From contig CP075369.1 in NCBI GenBank assembly GCA_019454205.1, positions 2,992,001 through 3,056,000 of the forward strand: DNA of 64,000 nt, read 5' to 3'. This document shows positions 42,636 to 53,699 of this stretch, piece by piece (position 1 is the first letter of the stretch; each line of letters starts with the position of its first letter). This DNA is from Xanthobacteraceae bacterium (lineage in GTDB: Bacteria; Pseudomonadota; Alphaproteobacteria; Rhizobiales; Xanthobacteraceae). A model generated the notes under the pieces. That model was not told the DNA's origin, did not search any database, and saw nothing but the letters and a program-made list of their open reading frames with translations. The position numbers were made by a program, and so were the translations under genes.

Positions 42636-43328
42636 CTAGCGTTCGGCGGCTTGGTGCAGCGCGTTGCCTGCCTCGATGCAGTAATAGCCGGCGTGGCGCG
42701 AAAGCGTCTTGTCGCGCAGCCATCCATTCAGGATACGGCTCACGTTCTCGCGCGCGATCCCCGCCATCGCCGCGACATCGCTCTGGCTGATTTTCTGGCG
42801 GATGAGGATGCGTCCGCCGCCGATATTCTCGCCGAAGGTTTCCGCCAGTTCGAGCAAGGCCTGTGCGGTGCGGCCCTTGAGCGAGAGGAAGCTCCACGCC
42901 GCGGCGGTGTCGTTCATGTCGCGCACGCGCTTCGCAAGCAGCCATGCGATCTGCCGGTAGAGTTCCGGGTTGGCGTCGGCGAATTCGAGGAAGGCCGCAC
43001 GGCTGATGAAGGAAAGTTCGGCGTCACGCACGGCGTAGACGGCAGTCGAGCGCGGCGCGCCGTCGATCATCGAGAGTTCGCCGACCACCGCGCCGCTGCC
43101 GAGAATGTCGAGGATGCGCTCGTCCCCCTCGCTGGAAAGAATGCTGAGCTTCAAAAGCCCGCTCTCGATGCGGTAGCAGCCGTTGCCGTCGTCGCCGGCG
43201 CTGAACAGGAGTTCGTCCTCGGCAAGTTTGACGCGCGTAGCCCTCGCGAACAGGTCGCCGGACAGCGTGCCGGGCAGGGAGGCCAGCAACGTCCCGCGGG
43301 TCTTCTCGAATCTTCCGCCGCCATGCAT
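42636..43328 (-). CDS. Crp/Fnr-family transcriptional regulator
   Basis: A 230-residue cyclic-nucleotide-fold regulator: LFARATRVKLAEDELLFSAGDDGNGCYRI is the beta-roll, GSGAVVGELSMIDGAPRSTAV is the region where CRP binds cAMP phosphate (GELS-IDGAPRSA pattern, so a nucleotide may be bound), and the C-terminal helix-turn-helix is ISQSDVAAMAGIARENVSRIL. There is no N-terminal cysteine cluster, so it is not an oxygen-sensing Fnr. ATG 43328 is used; ATG 43340 is an alternative. It is convergent with oxyR, the two stops being two bases apart. Targets are unknown. Confidence 0.9.
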   Translation of the reverse strand: MHGGGRFEKTRGTLLASLPGTLSGDLFARATRVKLAEDELLFSAGDDGNGCYRIESGLLKLSILSSEGDERILDILGSGAVVGELSMIDGAPRSTAVYAVRDAELSFISRAAFLEFADANPELYRQIAWLLAKRVRDMNDTAAAWSFLSLKGRTAQALLELAETFGENIGGGRILIRQKISQSDVAAMAGIARENVSRILNGWLRDKTLSRHAGYYCIEAGNALHQAAER

Positions 43329-43360
43329 GGCGCGGAGCATAACGCAGCACCCCGCGCAAA

Positions 43361-43390
43361 CGAAAGAACCGCCCGGCTTTCGCCGGGCGG
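43361..43390 (-). terminator. Terminator after the small His/Tyr-rich gene
   Basis: On the minus strand CCGCCCGGC, loop GAAA, GCCGGGCGG, then TTCTTTCG. It separates the small exported gene from the crp-like gene. Confidence 0.85.
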
Positions 43391-43433
43391 CCAAGTTGGG
43401 GAGGCTTCACGATGAAGAGAGGTAGGCGCGGAA

Positions 43434-43661
43434 TTAGAAGCAGATGTAGGACTTGCCGTACTTCGTCCACTTCACGTAGCAGTTGCCGTAGCCGTAGTAG
43501 CTGTAAACATACGGGTTGTAGTGCTTGTAGAAGTAGAAGTGCTTATGGTGGTGATGATGCTTGTGCTTCGCTTCCGCCGGGCTGGTGCCGATGGTGAGGC
43601 CGGCAACGCCGATCGCGGCGAACGCGGCAACGGCAGCGATGAATTTCTTGGTGCGGGTCAT
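43434..43661 (-). CDS. Tiny exported His/Tyr-rich protein
   Basis: A 75-residue protein: signal peptide of about 31 residues (RTKKFIAAVAAFAAIGVAGL, cleavage after SPAEA), then a mature part of about 44 residues with eight histidines, mainly in HKHHHHHKH, eleven tyrosines and two cysteines (GNCYV and SYICF). GGAAGGA precedes ATG 43661, and a terminator follows, so it is a genuine monocistronic gene. The histidine run suggests binding of Ni, Cu, Zn or Co in the periplasm, but no family function can be claimed. The DNA is less GC-rich than its neighbours because of the tyrosine and histidine codons. Confidence 0.85.
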   Translation of the reverse strand: MTRTKKFIAAVAAFAAIGVAGLTIGTSPAEAKHKHHHHHKHFYFYKHYNPYVYSYYGYGNCYVKWTKYGKSYICF

Positions 43662-43813
43662 TTCTTTTTCCTTCCTTCGTTGAGGCGCTGGCCGCCTCGT
43701 CATGGGAGGAAGGTAGGGGCAACCCGCGCGGCGCGGTGTGACGGGCGTCACATCCAGGCCTCACAAGCCATCACGCCTGCGTGAATGAACGCCTGTTCAA
43801 GATACTGAAATAC

Positions 43814-43846
43814 AAAGAAAAAGGGCGACCCTCGCGGATCGCCCTT
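43814..43846 (-). terminator. Rho-independent terminator of pnp
   Basis: On the minus strand AAGGGCGA, ten-base loop, TCGCCCTT followed by TTTCTTTGTA, 25 bases after the pnp stop. Confidence 0.9.
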
Positions 43847-43870
43847 CGTGATTGCAGCGTGTTCTGGCGC

Positions 43871-46021
43871 TTATTCGGCGGCAGGCTCGGCCTGCTGCGG
43901 CTTCGCCTTGTGCTCGATGTCCTCGCCGGTCTGCTGGTCCACCGCCTTCATCGAGAGGCGGACCTTGCCGCGCTCGTCGACGCCGAGCAGCTTCACCTTG
44001 ACCATGTCACCTTCCTTCACGACGTCGGACGGCTTGTTCACGCGCGTCGCCGCCATCTGGCTGACATGCACGAGACCGTCCTTCGCGCCGAAGAAGTTCA
44101 CGAACGCGCCGAAGTCCACGACCTTCACGACCTTGCCGTCGTAGATGGTGCCGACTTCCGGCTCGGACGTGAGCGACTTGATCCACTTGATCGCGGCTTC
44201 GATCGACTCGCCCTTGGCGGAGGCGACCTTCACGGTGCCGTCGTCCTCGACGTTGATCTTGGCGCCGGTCTTTTCGACGATCTCGCGGATCACCTTGCCG
44301 CCGGTGCCGATCACGTCGCGGATCTTGTCGGTCGGGATCTTGATGACCTCGATGCGCGGCGCGTGTTCGCCGAGCTGCGGGCGGGCCGCGGTCAGTGACT
44401 TCGACATCTCGCCGAGGATATGCAGACGGCCGTCCTTCGCCTGGCGCAGCGCGACCTGCATGATCTCTTCGGTGATGCCCGCGATCTTGATGTCCATCTG
44501 CAGCGCGGTCACGCCGTTCTCGGTGCCGGCGACCTTGAAGTCCATGTCGCCGAGGTGATCTTCGTCACCGAGGATGTCGGAGAGCACCGCGTACTTTTTG
44601 CCTTCCAAGATGAGGCCCATCGCGATGCCAGCGACCGGCGCGCGCAGCGGCACGCCCGCGTCCATCAGGCAGAGCGAAGTGCCGCAAACGGTCGCCATCG
44701 AGGACGAGCCGTTCGATTCGAGAATCTCCGACACGACGCGGATCGTGTACGGGAATTCGTCCTTCGGCGGCAGGATCGGATGCACTGCGCGCCAGGCAAG
44801 CTTGCCGTGGCCGACTTCGCGGCGGCCGGGCGAACCCATGCGGCCTGCTTCGCCGACCGAGAACGGCGGGAAGTTGTAGTGCAGCAGGAAGTTTTCCTTG
44901 TAGGTGCCGGGCAGCGCGTCGATCCACTGCTCGTCTTCGCCGGTGCCCAGCGTCGCGATGCAGAGCGCCTGCGTTTCGCCGCGCGTGAACAGCGCGGAGC
45001 CGTGGGTGCGCGGCAGAACGCCGACCAGCGCCTCGATCGGGCGGACGGTCTTCACGTCGCGGCCGTCGATGCGGATACCGGTGTCGAGGATCGAGTTACG
45101 GACGATGTCGGCTTCAAGCTCTTTGAGCACTTCGCCGACCAGCGACGGAGACGGCGCATCCGGATTGGTGCCGTCGCCGAGGATCGCTTCCTTCGCCTTC
45201 TTCTTCGCGGCGCCGACCGCGTTGTAGCGGTCCTGCTTGACCTTGTTGCCGTAGGCGGCGCGGAGGTCGGCCTCGGCGAGCGACTTCAGCTTTGCCTTGA
45301 GCGCCGAGTTATCCGGCACGTTCAGTTCGCGCGGCTCCTTCGCGGCCTTTTCGGCGAGGCGAATGATCGCGTCGATCACCGGCTGGAAGTGCTTGTGACC
45401 GAACATGACCGAGCCGAGCATGATTTCCTCGGAAAGCTCCTTCGCTTCCGATTCCACCATCAGCACGGCGTCCTTGGTGCCCGCTACGACGAGGTCGAGC
45501 TGGCTGTCCTTCATCTCTTCGAGCGTCGGGTTCAGCACGTATTCGCCGTTGACGAACGCGACGCGCGCGCCGCCGATCGGTCCCATGAAGGGCGCGCCGG
45601 AGATCGTGAGCGCGGCCGAAGACGCGACCATCGCGAGGATGTCCGGATCGTTCTCCAGGTCGTGCGACAGCACGTGGATCACGACCTGCGTTTCGCAACG
45701 CCAGCCGTCCGCGAACAGCGGGCGGATCGGGCGGTCGATCAGGCGTGAGATCAGCGTTTCGCGCTCGGTCGGACGGCCTTCGCGCTTGAAATAGCCGCCC
45801 GGAATCCGGCCGGCGGCGTAGAACTTTTCGATGAAGTGAACCGAGAGCGGCAGGAAGTCGATACCGGCTTTCGGTTCTTTCGCCGCGACCACGGTCGCAA
45901 GCAGGGTGGTGTCGCCGTAGGTGGCGAGGACCGCGCCGTCAGCCTGGCGCGCCATGTGACCGGTTTCGAGGACGAGCTTGCGTCCACCCCAGTCGAGTTC
46001 TTCACGATGTATTTCGAACAT
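43871..46021 (-). CDS. pnp: Polynucleotide phosphorylase
   Basis: Phosphorolytic 3'-5' exoribonuclease and degradosome partner. The 716-residue product has two RNase PH domains (the active one with KDGRLHILGEMSKSL), a KH domain (IKIPTDKIRDVIGTGGKVI) and a C-terminal S1 domain (GTIYDGKVVKVVDFGAFVNFFGAKDGLVHVSQM). The tail is short and acidic. It follows rpsO with a 210-base gap that contains two strong hairpins, resembling the rpsO-pnp arrangement of E. coli where RNase III cuts the leader and PNPase represses itself. Confidence 0.97.
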   Translation of the reverse strand: MFEIHREELDWGGRKLVLETGHMARQADGAVLATYGDTTLLATVVAAKEPKAGIDFLPLSVHFIEKFYAAGRIPGGYFKREGRPTERETLISRLIDRPIRPLFADGWRCETQVVIHVLSHDLENDPDILAMVASSAALTISGAPFMGPIGGARVAFVNGEYVLNPTLEEMKDSQLDLVVAGTKDAVLMVESEAKELSEEIMLGSVMFGHKHFQPVIDAIIRLAEKAAKEPRELNVPDNSALKAKLKSLAEADLRAAYGNKVKQDRYNAVGAAKKKAKEAILGDGTNPDAPSPSLVGEVLKELEADIVRNSILDTGIRIDGRDVKTVRPIEALVGVLPRTHGSALFTRGETQALCIATLGTGEDEQWIDALPGTYKENFLLHYNFPPFSVGEAGRMGSPGRREVGHGKLAWRAVHPILPPKDEFPYTIRVVSEILESNGSSSMATVCGTSLCLMDAGVPLRAPVAGIAMGLILEGKKYAVLSDILGDEDHLGDMDFKVAGTENGVTALQMDIKIAGITEEIMQVALRQAKDGRLHILGEMSKSLTAARPQLGEHAPRIEVIKIPTDKIRDVIGTGGKVIREIVEKTGAKINVEDDGTVKVASAKGESIEAAIKWIKSLTSEPEVGTIYDGKVVKVVDFGAFVNFFGAKDGLVHVSQMAATRVNKPSDVVKEGDMVKVKLLGVDERGKVRLSMKAVDQQTGEDIEHKAKPQQAEPAAE

Positions 46022-46154
46022 TTCTCTTTCCCATCATCGGACGAGGAGCGGGAAAGCCATGGGCAAGATAACGAGGCGCTCTCCCGCGCTTACGCGCGAA
46101 AGTGAAAAAGAGCGTCTGGCAATCCTGCCATGACTTGCCTGTTCCGTCGGTTTT

Positions 46155-46174
46155 TGCGGCGGCGAATTCCGCCG
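46155..46174 (-). other. RNA hairpin in the rpsO-pnp gap (proximal to pnp)
   Basis: GCGGCGG, six-base loop, CCGCCGC. On the coding (minus) strand it is followed by an A-run, not T, so it is an RNA structure instead of a terminator and a candidate RNase III site in the pnp leader. Confidence 0.6.
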
Positions 46175-46190
46175 CTCCATACGCGGCCAT

Positions 46191-46212
46191 CCGCGCGGGA
46201 CCATTCCCGCGC
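46191..46212 (-). other. RNA hairpin just after rpsO
   Basis: CGCGCGGGA, loop CCAT, TCCCGCGCG, a perfect 9-bp stem starting about 20 bases past the rpsO stop. It has no T-run. It probably protects the rpsO 3' end and attenuates readthrough into pnp. Confidence 0.65.
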
Positions 46213-46231
46213 GCGGCCGTACTCACCAGCC

Positions 46232-46501
46232 TTAACGGCGGATGTTGAGCTTTTCGATGAGCGCCTTGTAACGCGCTTCATCTTTCTTCTTCAGGAAGTC
46301 GAGGAGCGAACGGCGGTGCGAGACCAGCTTCAGGAGACCGCGGCGCGAGTGATTGTCCTTCACGTGGGTCTTGAAGTGCTCGGTCAGGTTCGAGATGCGC
46401 TCGGAGAGGATCGCAACCTGCACTTCCGGCGAACCGGTGTCGTTCTTCTTGACGGCATTGTCCTTGATGAGCGCTTGCTTGCGCTCGGCAGTAATCGACA
46501 T
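46232..46501 (-). CDS. rpsO: 30S ribosomal protein S15
   Basis: An 89-residue primary 16S rRNA binder with the standard sequence pattern (MSITAERKQALIKDNAVKKN, DTGSPEVQVAILSERI, HFKTHVKDNHSRRGLLKLV, RRSLLDFLKKKD). AGGAG precedes the ATG. A TATAAC element lies on the minus strand at 46597-46602, about 100 bases upstream, without a good -35. It sits between truB and pnp as in most proteobacteria. Confidence 0.98.
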   Translation of the reverse strand: MSITAERKQALIKDNAVKKNDTGSPEVQVAILSERISNLTEHFKTHVKDNHSRRGLLKLVSHRRSLLDFLKKKDEARYKALIEKLNIRR

Positions 46502-46660
46502 CGGGTGCTCCTGTTGTTGGAGTTGGAAAAGCGGCCCATCCGGGATGTCGTCCAGCAGGGGTCGCGTTGAGGCCGGGCCTGCGCCCGACGCGCGCTGTTA
46601 TAGCCAAAAGCCCCGCGAAGGCGAGGAAAAAGCGCCGATCCCCCGGTCAGGGCTAAGTCC

Positions 46661-47581
46661 TTATCGGGGAAGGTTAAAAATGCGCCGGGGATGGAGCTGC
46701 CCGGCTTCCATTTCGGCCAGTGCCACAAGATTACCCGAAACCGAAACCGCGACCGCGCCCTCGAACACCGGGGCATCCCGGCCGCGCAGGAACACGCTCT
46801 GGCCCTGCGCCAGCCGCTGCGCGTCCGGCTCCGAAACCTTCACGGCGGGCAGCGAGCGCAGGCCGTCCGCGACCGGCTGGAGCAGCGCATGGAGCGAGGC
46901 TTCGCTCTCGCTGGCCTGTTCCAGTTGCACCAGATTGACGGTCGCGCTCTCCGGAAAATCCCCGACCAGCGTGCGGCGAAGCACGCCGACATGCCCGAAG
47001 CAGCCGAGCTTGCGGCCGATGTCGCGCGCGAGCGAGCGAACGTAGGTGCCCTTGCCGCATTCGACTTCGAATTCGGCGTGGTCCGCGTCGGGCATCGAGA
47101 CGAGCCGGAAAGAGTCGATCTCGATTTCGCGCGGCGCGAGTTCGACGCTCTCGCCGCCACGCGCAAGATCGTAGGCGCGGGCGCCATCCACCTTGAGCGC
47201 GGAAAACTGCGGCGGCGTTTGCAGGATCGTGCCGGTGAAGGAGGGCAGGAGTGCTTCGATCGCTTCCTGCGATGGTCGCGCTTCGGCGCGCGCGGTTTCT
47301 TTTCCTTCCGCGTCGTCGGTATCGGTCTCGATGCCGAAGCGCACCGTGAAGCGATAGATCTTCCGGCCGTCCTGCACGAAGGGAACGGTTTTCGTTGCCT
47401 CGCCGAGCGCCACCGGCAATACGCCGCTCGCCAGCGGGTCGAGCGTGCCCGCGTGTCCGGCCTTCTCCGCCTTGAAGATGCGGCGCACGGCGGCGACCGC
47501 CGTGGTCGAGGTCATGCCGAGCGGCTTATCGAGGACGACCCAGCCGTTGACCTTGCGCTTCTCGCGGCGATGTTGGCTCAC
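46661..47581 (-). CDS. truB: tRNA pseudouridine-55 synthase
   Basis: Makes pseudouridine 55 in the T-loop of tRNAs. The 306-residue enzyme carries VVLDKPLGMTSTTAV, the catalytic aspartate in GHAGTLDPLASGVLPV, KIYRFTVRFG and the tRNA-binding CGKGTYVRSLARDIG, then a C-terminal PUA-like region. The start is GTG 47581, which overlaps the rbfA stop (GTGA). Confidence 0.97.
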   Translation of the reverse strand: MSQHRREKRKVNGWVVLDKPLGMTSTTAVAAVRRIFKAEKAGHAGTLDPLASGVLPVALGEATKTVPFVQDGRKIYRFTVRFGIETDTDDAEGKETARAEARPSQEAIEALLPSFTGTILQTPPQFSALKVDGARAYDLARGGESVELAPREIEIDSFRLVSMPDADHAEFEVECGKGTYVRSLARDIGRKLGCFGHVGVLRRTLVGDFPESATVNLVQLEQASESEASLHALLQPVADGLRSLPAVKVSEPDAQRLAQGQSVFLRGRDAPVFEGAVAVSVSGNLVALAEMEAGQLHPRRIFNLPR

Positions 47582-47976
47582 TCGTCGTCCTCGCGCTTCA
47601 GATCGCGCTGCACTTCGGGCTGCTTGAGCAGCTTGTCGATCTGTTCGGCGCGGTCGAAGCGCTCGTCGATGCGGAAATGAAGATCGGGCGCGAACTTGGC
47701 CTGAATCTTCTTCGCGATCACGCCGCGCATGTATTTCTTGTTGCGGTTGAGCGCATCCAGCACCGCGCGCCCGTCCTTGCCGCCGAGCGGCATCACGTAG
47801 GCGGTCGCGTGGCGAAGGTCTGGCGTCATCGCGACTTCGGGAATGGTGATGACGTGCGTCTCCAGCACGGGGTCGTGCACGTCGCCGCGCGAGAACATTT
47901 CCGCGAGCGCATGGCGCACGAGTTCGCCCATGCGAAGCATGCGTTGCGAGGGGATTTTTTCGTTGTTTCTGGTCAT
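47578..47976 (-). CDS. rbfA: 30S ribosome-binding factor A
   Basis: Late 16S maturation factor with a KH fold. The 132-residue product begins MTRNNEKIPSQRMLRMGELV and shows ITIPEVAMTPDLRHATAYV and the C-terminal LHFRIDERFDRAEQIDKLL. ATG 47976 is the start; an in-frame TTG one codon earlier is not needed. A terminator-like hairpin separates it from infB, although both belong to the classical nusA-infB-rbfA-truB cluster, so partial readthrough or an internal promoter is expected. Confidence 0.95.
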   Translation of the reverse strand: MTRNNEKIPSQRMLRMGELVRHALAEMFSRGDVHDPVLETHVITIPEVAMTPDLRHATAYVMPLGGKDGRAVLDALNRNKKYMRGVIAKKIQAKFAPDLHFRIDERFDRAEQIDKLLKQPEVQRDLKREDDE

Positions 47977-47980
47977 CAAA

Positions 47981-48016
47981 TAAAAACGCCCGCCCGGAAT
48001 CGGACCGGAGCGGGCG
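47981..48016 (-). terminator. Hairpin terminator between infB and rbfA
   Basis: On the minus strand CGCCCGCTCCGG, short loop, CCGGGCGGGCG, then TTTTTA. It stands 12 bases after the infB stop and five bases before the rbfA start codon, so it could modulate the ratio of InfB to the downstream gene products. Confidence 0.8.
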
Positions 48017-48028
48017 CCTTAAGCTGGT

Positions 48029-50583
<2,555 letters not shown>

Positions 50584-50587
<4 letters not shown>

Positions 50588-51282
50588 TCGTGTTCCAGAT
50601 TCGTTTCGGACTTGCCGGACGCGGAAACGGCGCCGGCGGAATTGTCGCCACGCCAGCGCTCAAGTCTCAGGCTGCGTTCGAGAAAACCGCCGCTCACCGG
50701 GCTCGCGAGCAGGGCTGCATGTACCACATTTGCCCGGCCCAAGGCCAAGTCCAATTGCTGGCCTGCAAATAGGGTGAAACGGGCGGCTTTTACACCCCCC
50801 TCGGCCTCCAGACGCTTCAAAAGGCCGTCGAGTTTGCGCTTGCCGTCGCGCGCCGCTTCGGCCGCGTGATAGAGCGCCGCGATCTTGGCGGCGAGAATTG
50901 CCGCTTCGACCTTGGTATTGCCGGTGACGATCAGGCCCGCCTTGTTCGCGAGCGAGAGCGCATCGAGTGCGGAACGCTCCAGCAGCGAATCGACGAGCGC
51001 CACCAGATTGCTGCCGGCCTTGCCCTTGCCGCGGAAGGCGCGGGCGAAGGCGTTCTGCTTGATCGCCTTCTCCAGCGCCGCGCGCGTGGCAGTCACCCAC
51101 GCGCCGCGGCCGGGAAGGTTGCGCGAAAGATCCGGCACGACCGAACCATCGGGCGCGACGACAAAGCGCAGCATGTCGTCGAGCGGCGTCACTTCACGCG
51201 TGACGAGACACGTCCGTGCCGGTTCGCGCCGCGAAGCGGCGGGACCGGCGTCGGTATCGTTGTCCTCGATGTGCGCGAGCAT
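50584..51282 (-). CDS. YlxR family RNA-binding protein fused to an L7Ae-like domain
   Basis: A 232-residue two-part protein between nusA and infB. Residues about 22-75 are the YlxR (DUF448) domain with RTCLVTREVTPLDDMLRFV and the GRGAWV motif. Residues about 105-190 resemble ribosomal L7Ae (LSLANKAGLIVTGNTKVEAAI), followed by a polar tail. This fusion is the usual alphaproteobacterial version of YlxR. YlxR is reported to interact with RNase P or affect nucleoid and transcription functions in other bacteria; for this protein only RNA binding can be inferred. Its stop overlaps infB (ATGA). Confidence 0.9.
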
Positions 51283-51303
51283 CCGCTCTCCTTCGGGTCC
51301 GTC

Positions 51304-52911
51304 TTAGGCCTGCGCTTCTTCTTCCGTCTCGGCAGGTTCGGCTTCCGGCGCTGCGAGCGCCGATTCGTCGATCCAGCCGGCCTTCACGCGGGCCTGCATG
51401 ATCATCGCTTCCGCGCCGTCGCGGTCGAGGTCGAAGCCTTCGAGATAACCGGCGTGACGCTGCGTCTCGCCGTCCTTGCGTTCGGTCCAGCCGATCAGGT
51501 CGTCGGTGGCGCAGCCGGCGAGGTCCTCGACCGACTTCACATCGTTCTCGCCGAGCGCGACCATCATCCGGGTGGTGACGCCGGGCACTTCGCGCATCGC
51601 GTCTTCCACGCCCAGGGATTTCCGCTTGTCGTCGAGTTCCTTCTCGATGCGGTCGAGATAATCCTTGGCGCGGCTCTGGAGTTCGTTCGCGGTATCCTCG
51701 TCGAAGCCCTCGATGGATGCCAGTTCGTCGATCGGCACGAAGGCGAGGTCCTCCACCGTCGCGAAGCCTTCCGAGGAAAGCAACTGCGCGACGGTCTCGT
51801 CCACGTCGAGGCTGTCCATGAACATCTTGGAGCGTTCCGCGAATTCCTTCTGTCGGCGCTCGCTTTCTTCCGCTTCGGTGAGGATGTCGATGTCCCAGCC
51901 GGTAAGTTGCGAGGCGAGGCGCACGTTCTGGCCGCGGCGGCCGATCGCGAGCGAAAGCTGCGCGTCCGGCACCACGACTTCGATGCGCTCGCGCACTTCG
52001 TCGAGCACGACCTTCACGACTTCCGCCGGTGCCAGCGCGTTGACCACGAAGGTCGCGACGTCATGCGACCACGGGATGATGTCGATCTTCTCGCCTGCGA
52101 GTTCGTTCACCACCGCCTGCACGCGCGAGCCGCGCATGCCGACGCAGGCACCGACCGGATCGACGGAGGAGTCGCGGGAAACCACTGCGATCTTCGCGCG
52201 CGAACCCGGATCACGGGCCACCGCCTTGATCTCGATGATGCCGTCGTAGATTTCCGGCACCTCCTGCGTGAACAGCTTCGCCATGAACTGCGGATGCGTG
52301 CGCGAGAGGAAAATCTGCGGGCCACGCGGTTCGCGGCGCACGTCGTAGACATAGGCGCGGACGCGGTCGCCGTTGCGGAAGGTTTCGCGCGGCAGCAGTT
52401 CGTCGCGGCGGATGACGGCTTCGCCGCGACCCAGATCGAGCACGGCGTTGCCGTATTCGACGCGCTTCACCACGCCGTTCACGATCTCGCCGATGCGGTC
52501 CTTGTATTCCGAATACTGGCGGTCGCGTTCGGCCTCGCGCACTTTCTGCACGATGACCTGCTTCGCCGACTGCGCGGCGATGCGGCCGTATTCGAGCGGC
52601 GGCAGCGTGTCGGCAATGGTGTCGCCGACCTGCGCCGCCGGGTTGTGACGGCGCGCGTCTTCCAGCGTCATTTCGGTCGCGGAGTTCTCGACCTTCTCGA
52701 CCACGAGCATGTGGCGCGAGAGACGAAGCTCGCCGGTCTTCGCGTTGATCTCGGCATGCACGTCGGTTTCCGCGCCGTAGCGGGAGCGCGCGGCTTTCGC
52801 GATTGCGTCTTCCATCGCGGTAATCACGATGGTGCGGTCGATCGACTTTTCGCGCGCGACGGCGTCGGCGATCTGCAGGAGTTCGAGGCGGTTGGCGCTT
52901 ACGACGGCCAT
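51304..52911 (-). CDS. nusA: Transcription termination/antitermination protein NusA
   Basis: RNA polymerase-associated elongation factor. The 535-residue protein has the N-terminal RNAP-binding domain (LLQIADAVAREKSIDRTIVI), an S1 domain, two KH domains (VGACVGMRGSRVQAVVNEL and SLAIGRRGQNVRLASQLTG), and the C-terminal helix-hairpin-helix repeats (EGFATVEDLAFVPIDELASI, AGCATDDLIGW). It lies between rimP and ylxR with a 14-base gap upstream, in the classical rimP-nusA-infB block. Confidence 0.97.
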   Translation of the reverse strand: MAVVSANRLELLQIADAVAREKSIDRTIVITAMEDAIAKAARSRYGAETDVHAEINAKTGELRLSRHMLVVEKVENSATEMTLEDARRHNPAAQVGDTIADTLPPLEYGRIAAQSAKQVIVQKVREAERDRQYSEYKDRIGEIVNGVVKRVEYGNAVLDLGRGEAVIRRDELLPRETFRNGDRVRAYVYDVRREPRGPQIFLSRTHPQFMAKLFTQEVPEIYDGIIEIKAVARDPGSRAKIAVVSRDSSVDPVGACVGMRGSRVQAVVNELAGEKIDIIPWSHDVATFVVNALAPAEVVKVVLDEVRERIEVVVPDAQLSLAIGRRGQNVRLASQLTGWDIDILTEAEESERRQKEFAERSKMFMDSLDVDETVAQLLSSEGFATVEDLAFVPIDELASIEGFDEDTANELQSRAKDYLDRIEKELDDKRKSLGVEDAMREVPGVTTRMMVALGENDVKSVEDLAGCATDDLIGWTERKDGETQRHAGYLEGFDLDRDGAEAMIMQARVKAGWIDESALAAPEAEPAETEEEAQA

Positions 52912-52925
52912 GAGGGCGTTCTCCG

Positions 52926-53546
52926 TTAGCTGGCACGCCGCTGTTTGCGCGGCGCGTGTTTCTTGGGGTTGGGGGCGGACGTTTCGTCCGCGGTTTCGGA
53001 TTGGGTCGCCTGCTTTTCGCGCCGGAGCGATTCCTCGATCAGCGCGTCGGTCAGCATCAGTTTGGCGTCGGCGATTTCGGCCATCGGCAGGAGCGCATCT
53101 TCCTTGCCTTCGGTGCTTTTCAGCTTCACCGCGCCGCCTTCAATGGCTTCGAGGATGCCGCGGAAGCGTTTGCGGCCCTCGACCATCATCGTCATTTCGA
53201 TCTTCGCTTCGTGTCCCAATGCGCGCTCGATGTCGGAGCGGCGCACCAGCGGGCGGTCGATGCCGGGCGAGGAAACTTCGAGCCGGTATGCGCCCTGGAT
53301 CGGGTCTTCCACGTCGAGGATCGGGGACAGCGCGCGGCTGGTCGCCTCGCAGTCGTCGATGGTGAACGAGCCGTCCGGCCGCTCGGCCATGACTTGCAAC
53401 GTGCCGCCGTCGCGGCCCGTGACCTTCACGCGCACCAGCCGGTAGCCGAGCGTGCCGAGCGCAGGCTCGATCGCTGCGGCCACGCGCGCGGCGAGGCCGG
53501 TTTCCACGACAAGGCGCGGTTCGTTCTGGTCGGCTTCAATTTGCAT
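52926..53546 (-). CDS. rimP: Ribosome maturation factor RimP
   Basis: Assists 30S assembly. The 206-residue product has GYRLVRVKVTGRDGGTLQVM, the segment FTIDDCEATSRALSPILDVEDP, YRLEVSSPGIDRPL and a basic tail (APNPKKHAPRKQRR) longer than that of E. coli RimP. It is the first gene of the block and is preceded by a promoter at 53654-53681. Confidence 0.95.
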   Translation of the reverse strand: MQIEADQNEPRLVVETGLAARVAAAIEPALGTLGYRLVRVKVTGRDGGTLQVMAERPDGSFTIDDCEATSRALSPILDVEDPIQGAYRLEVSSPGIDRPLVRRSDIERALGHEAKIEMTMMVEGRKRFRGILEAIEGGAVKLKSTEGKEDALLPMAEIADAKLMLTDALIEESLRREKQATQSETADETSAPNPKKHAPRKQRRAS

Positions 53547-53653
53547 TCGGCATCACGCGACCGGCAAGAAACGGGAAAAGGAGCGGGGGCCGGTCGGTCC
53601 CCACTCTCATAATCGACCCGTAGATCGTTCTGAGATGTTGTTGATTGGCCGGG

Positions 53654-53681
53654 AATATAGCGCCGATCCCCGGATTCGCAA
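53654..53681 (-). promoter_or_regulatory. Promoter of rimP-nusA-infB
   Basis: On the minus strand TTGCGA (53681-53676), 16-base spacer, TATATT (53659-53654), about 108 bases before the rimP start. It stands in the 153-base gap after trmB. Confidence 0.7.
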
Positions 53682-53699
53682 CCCTTTCGGGCGGCATCG

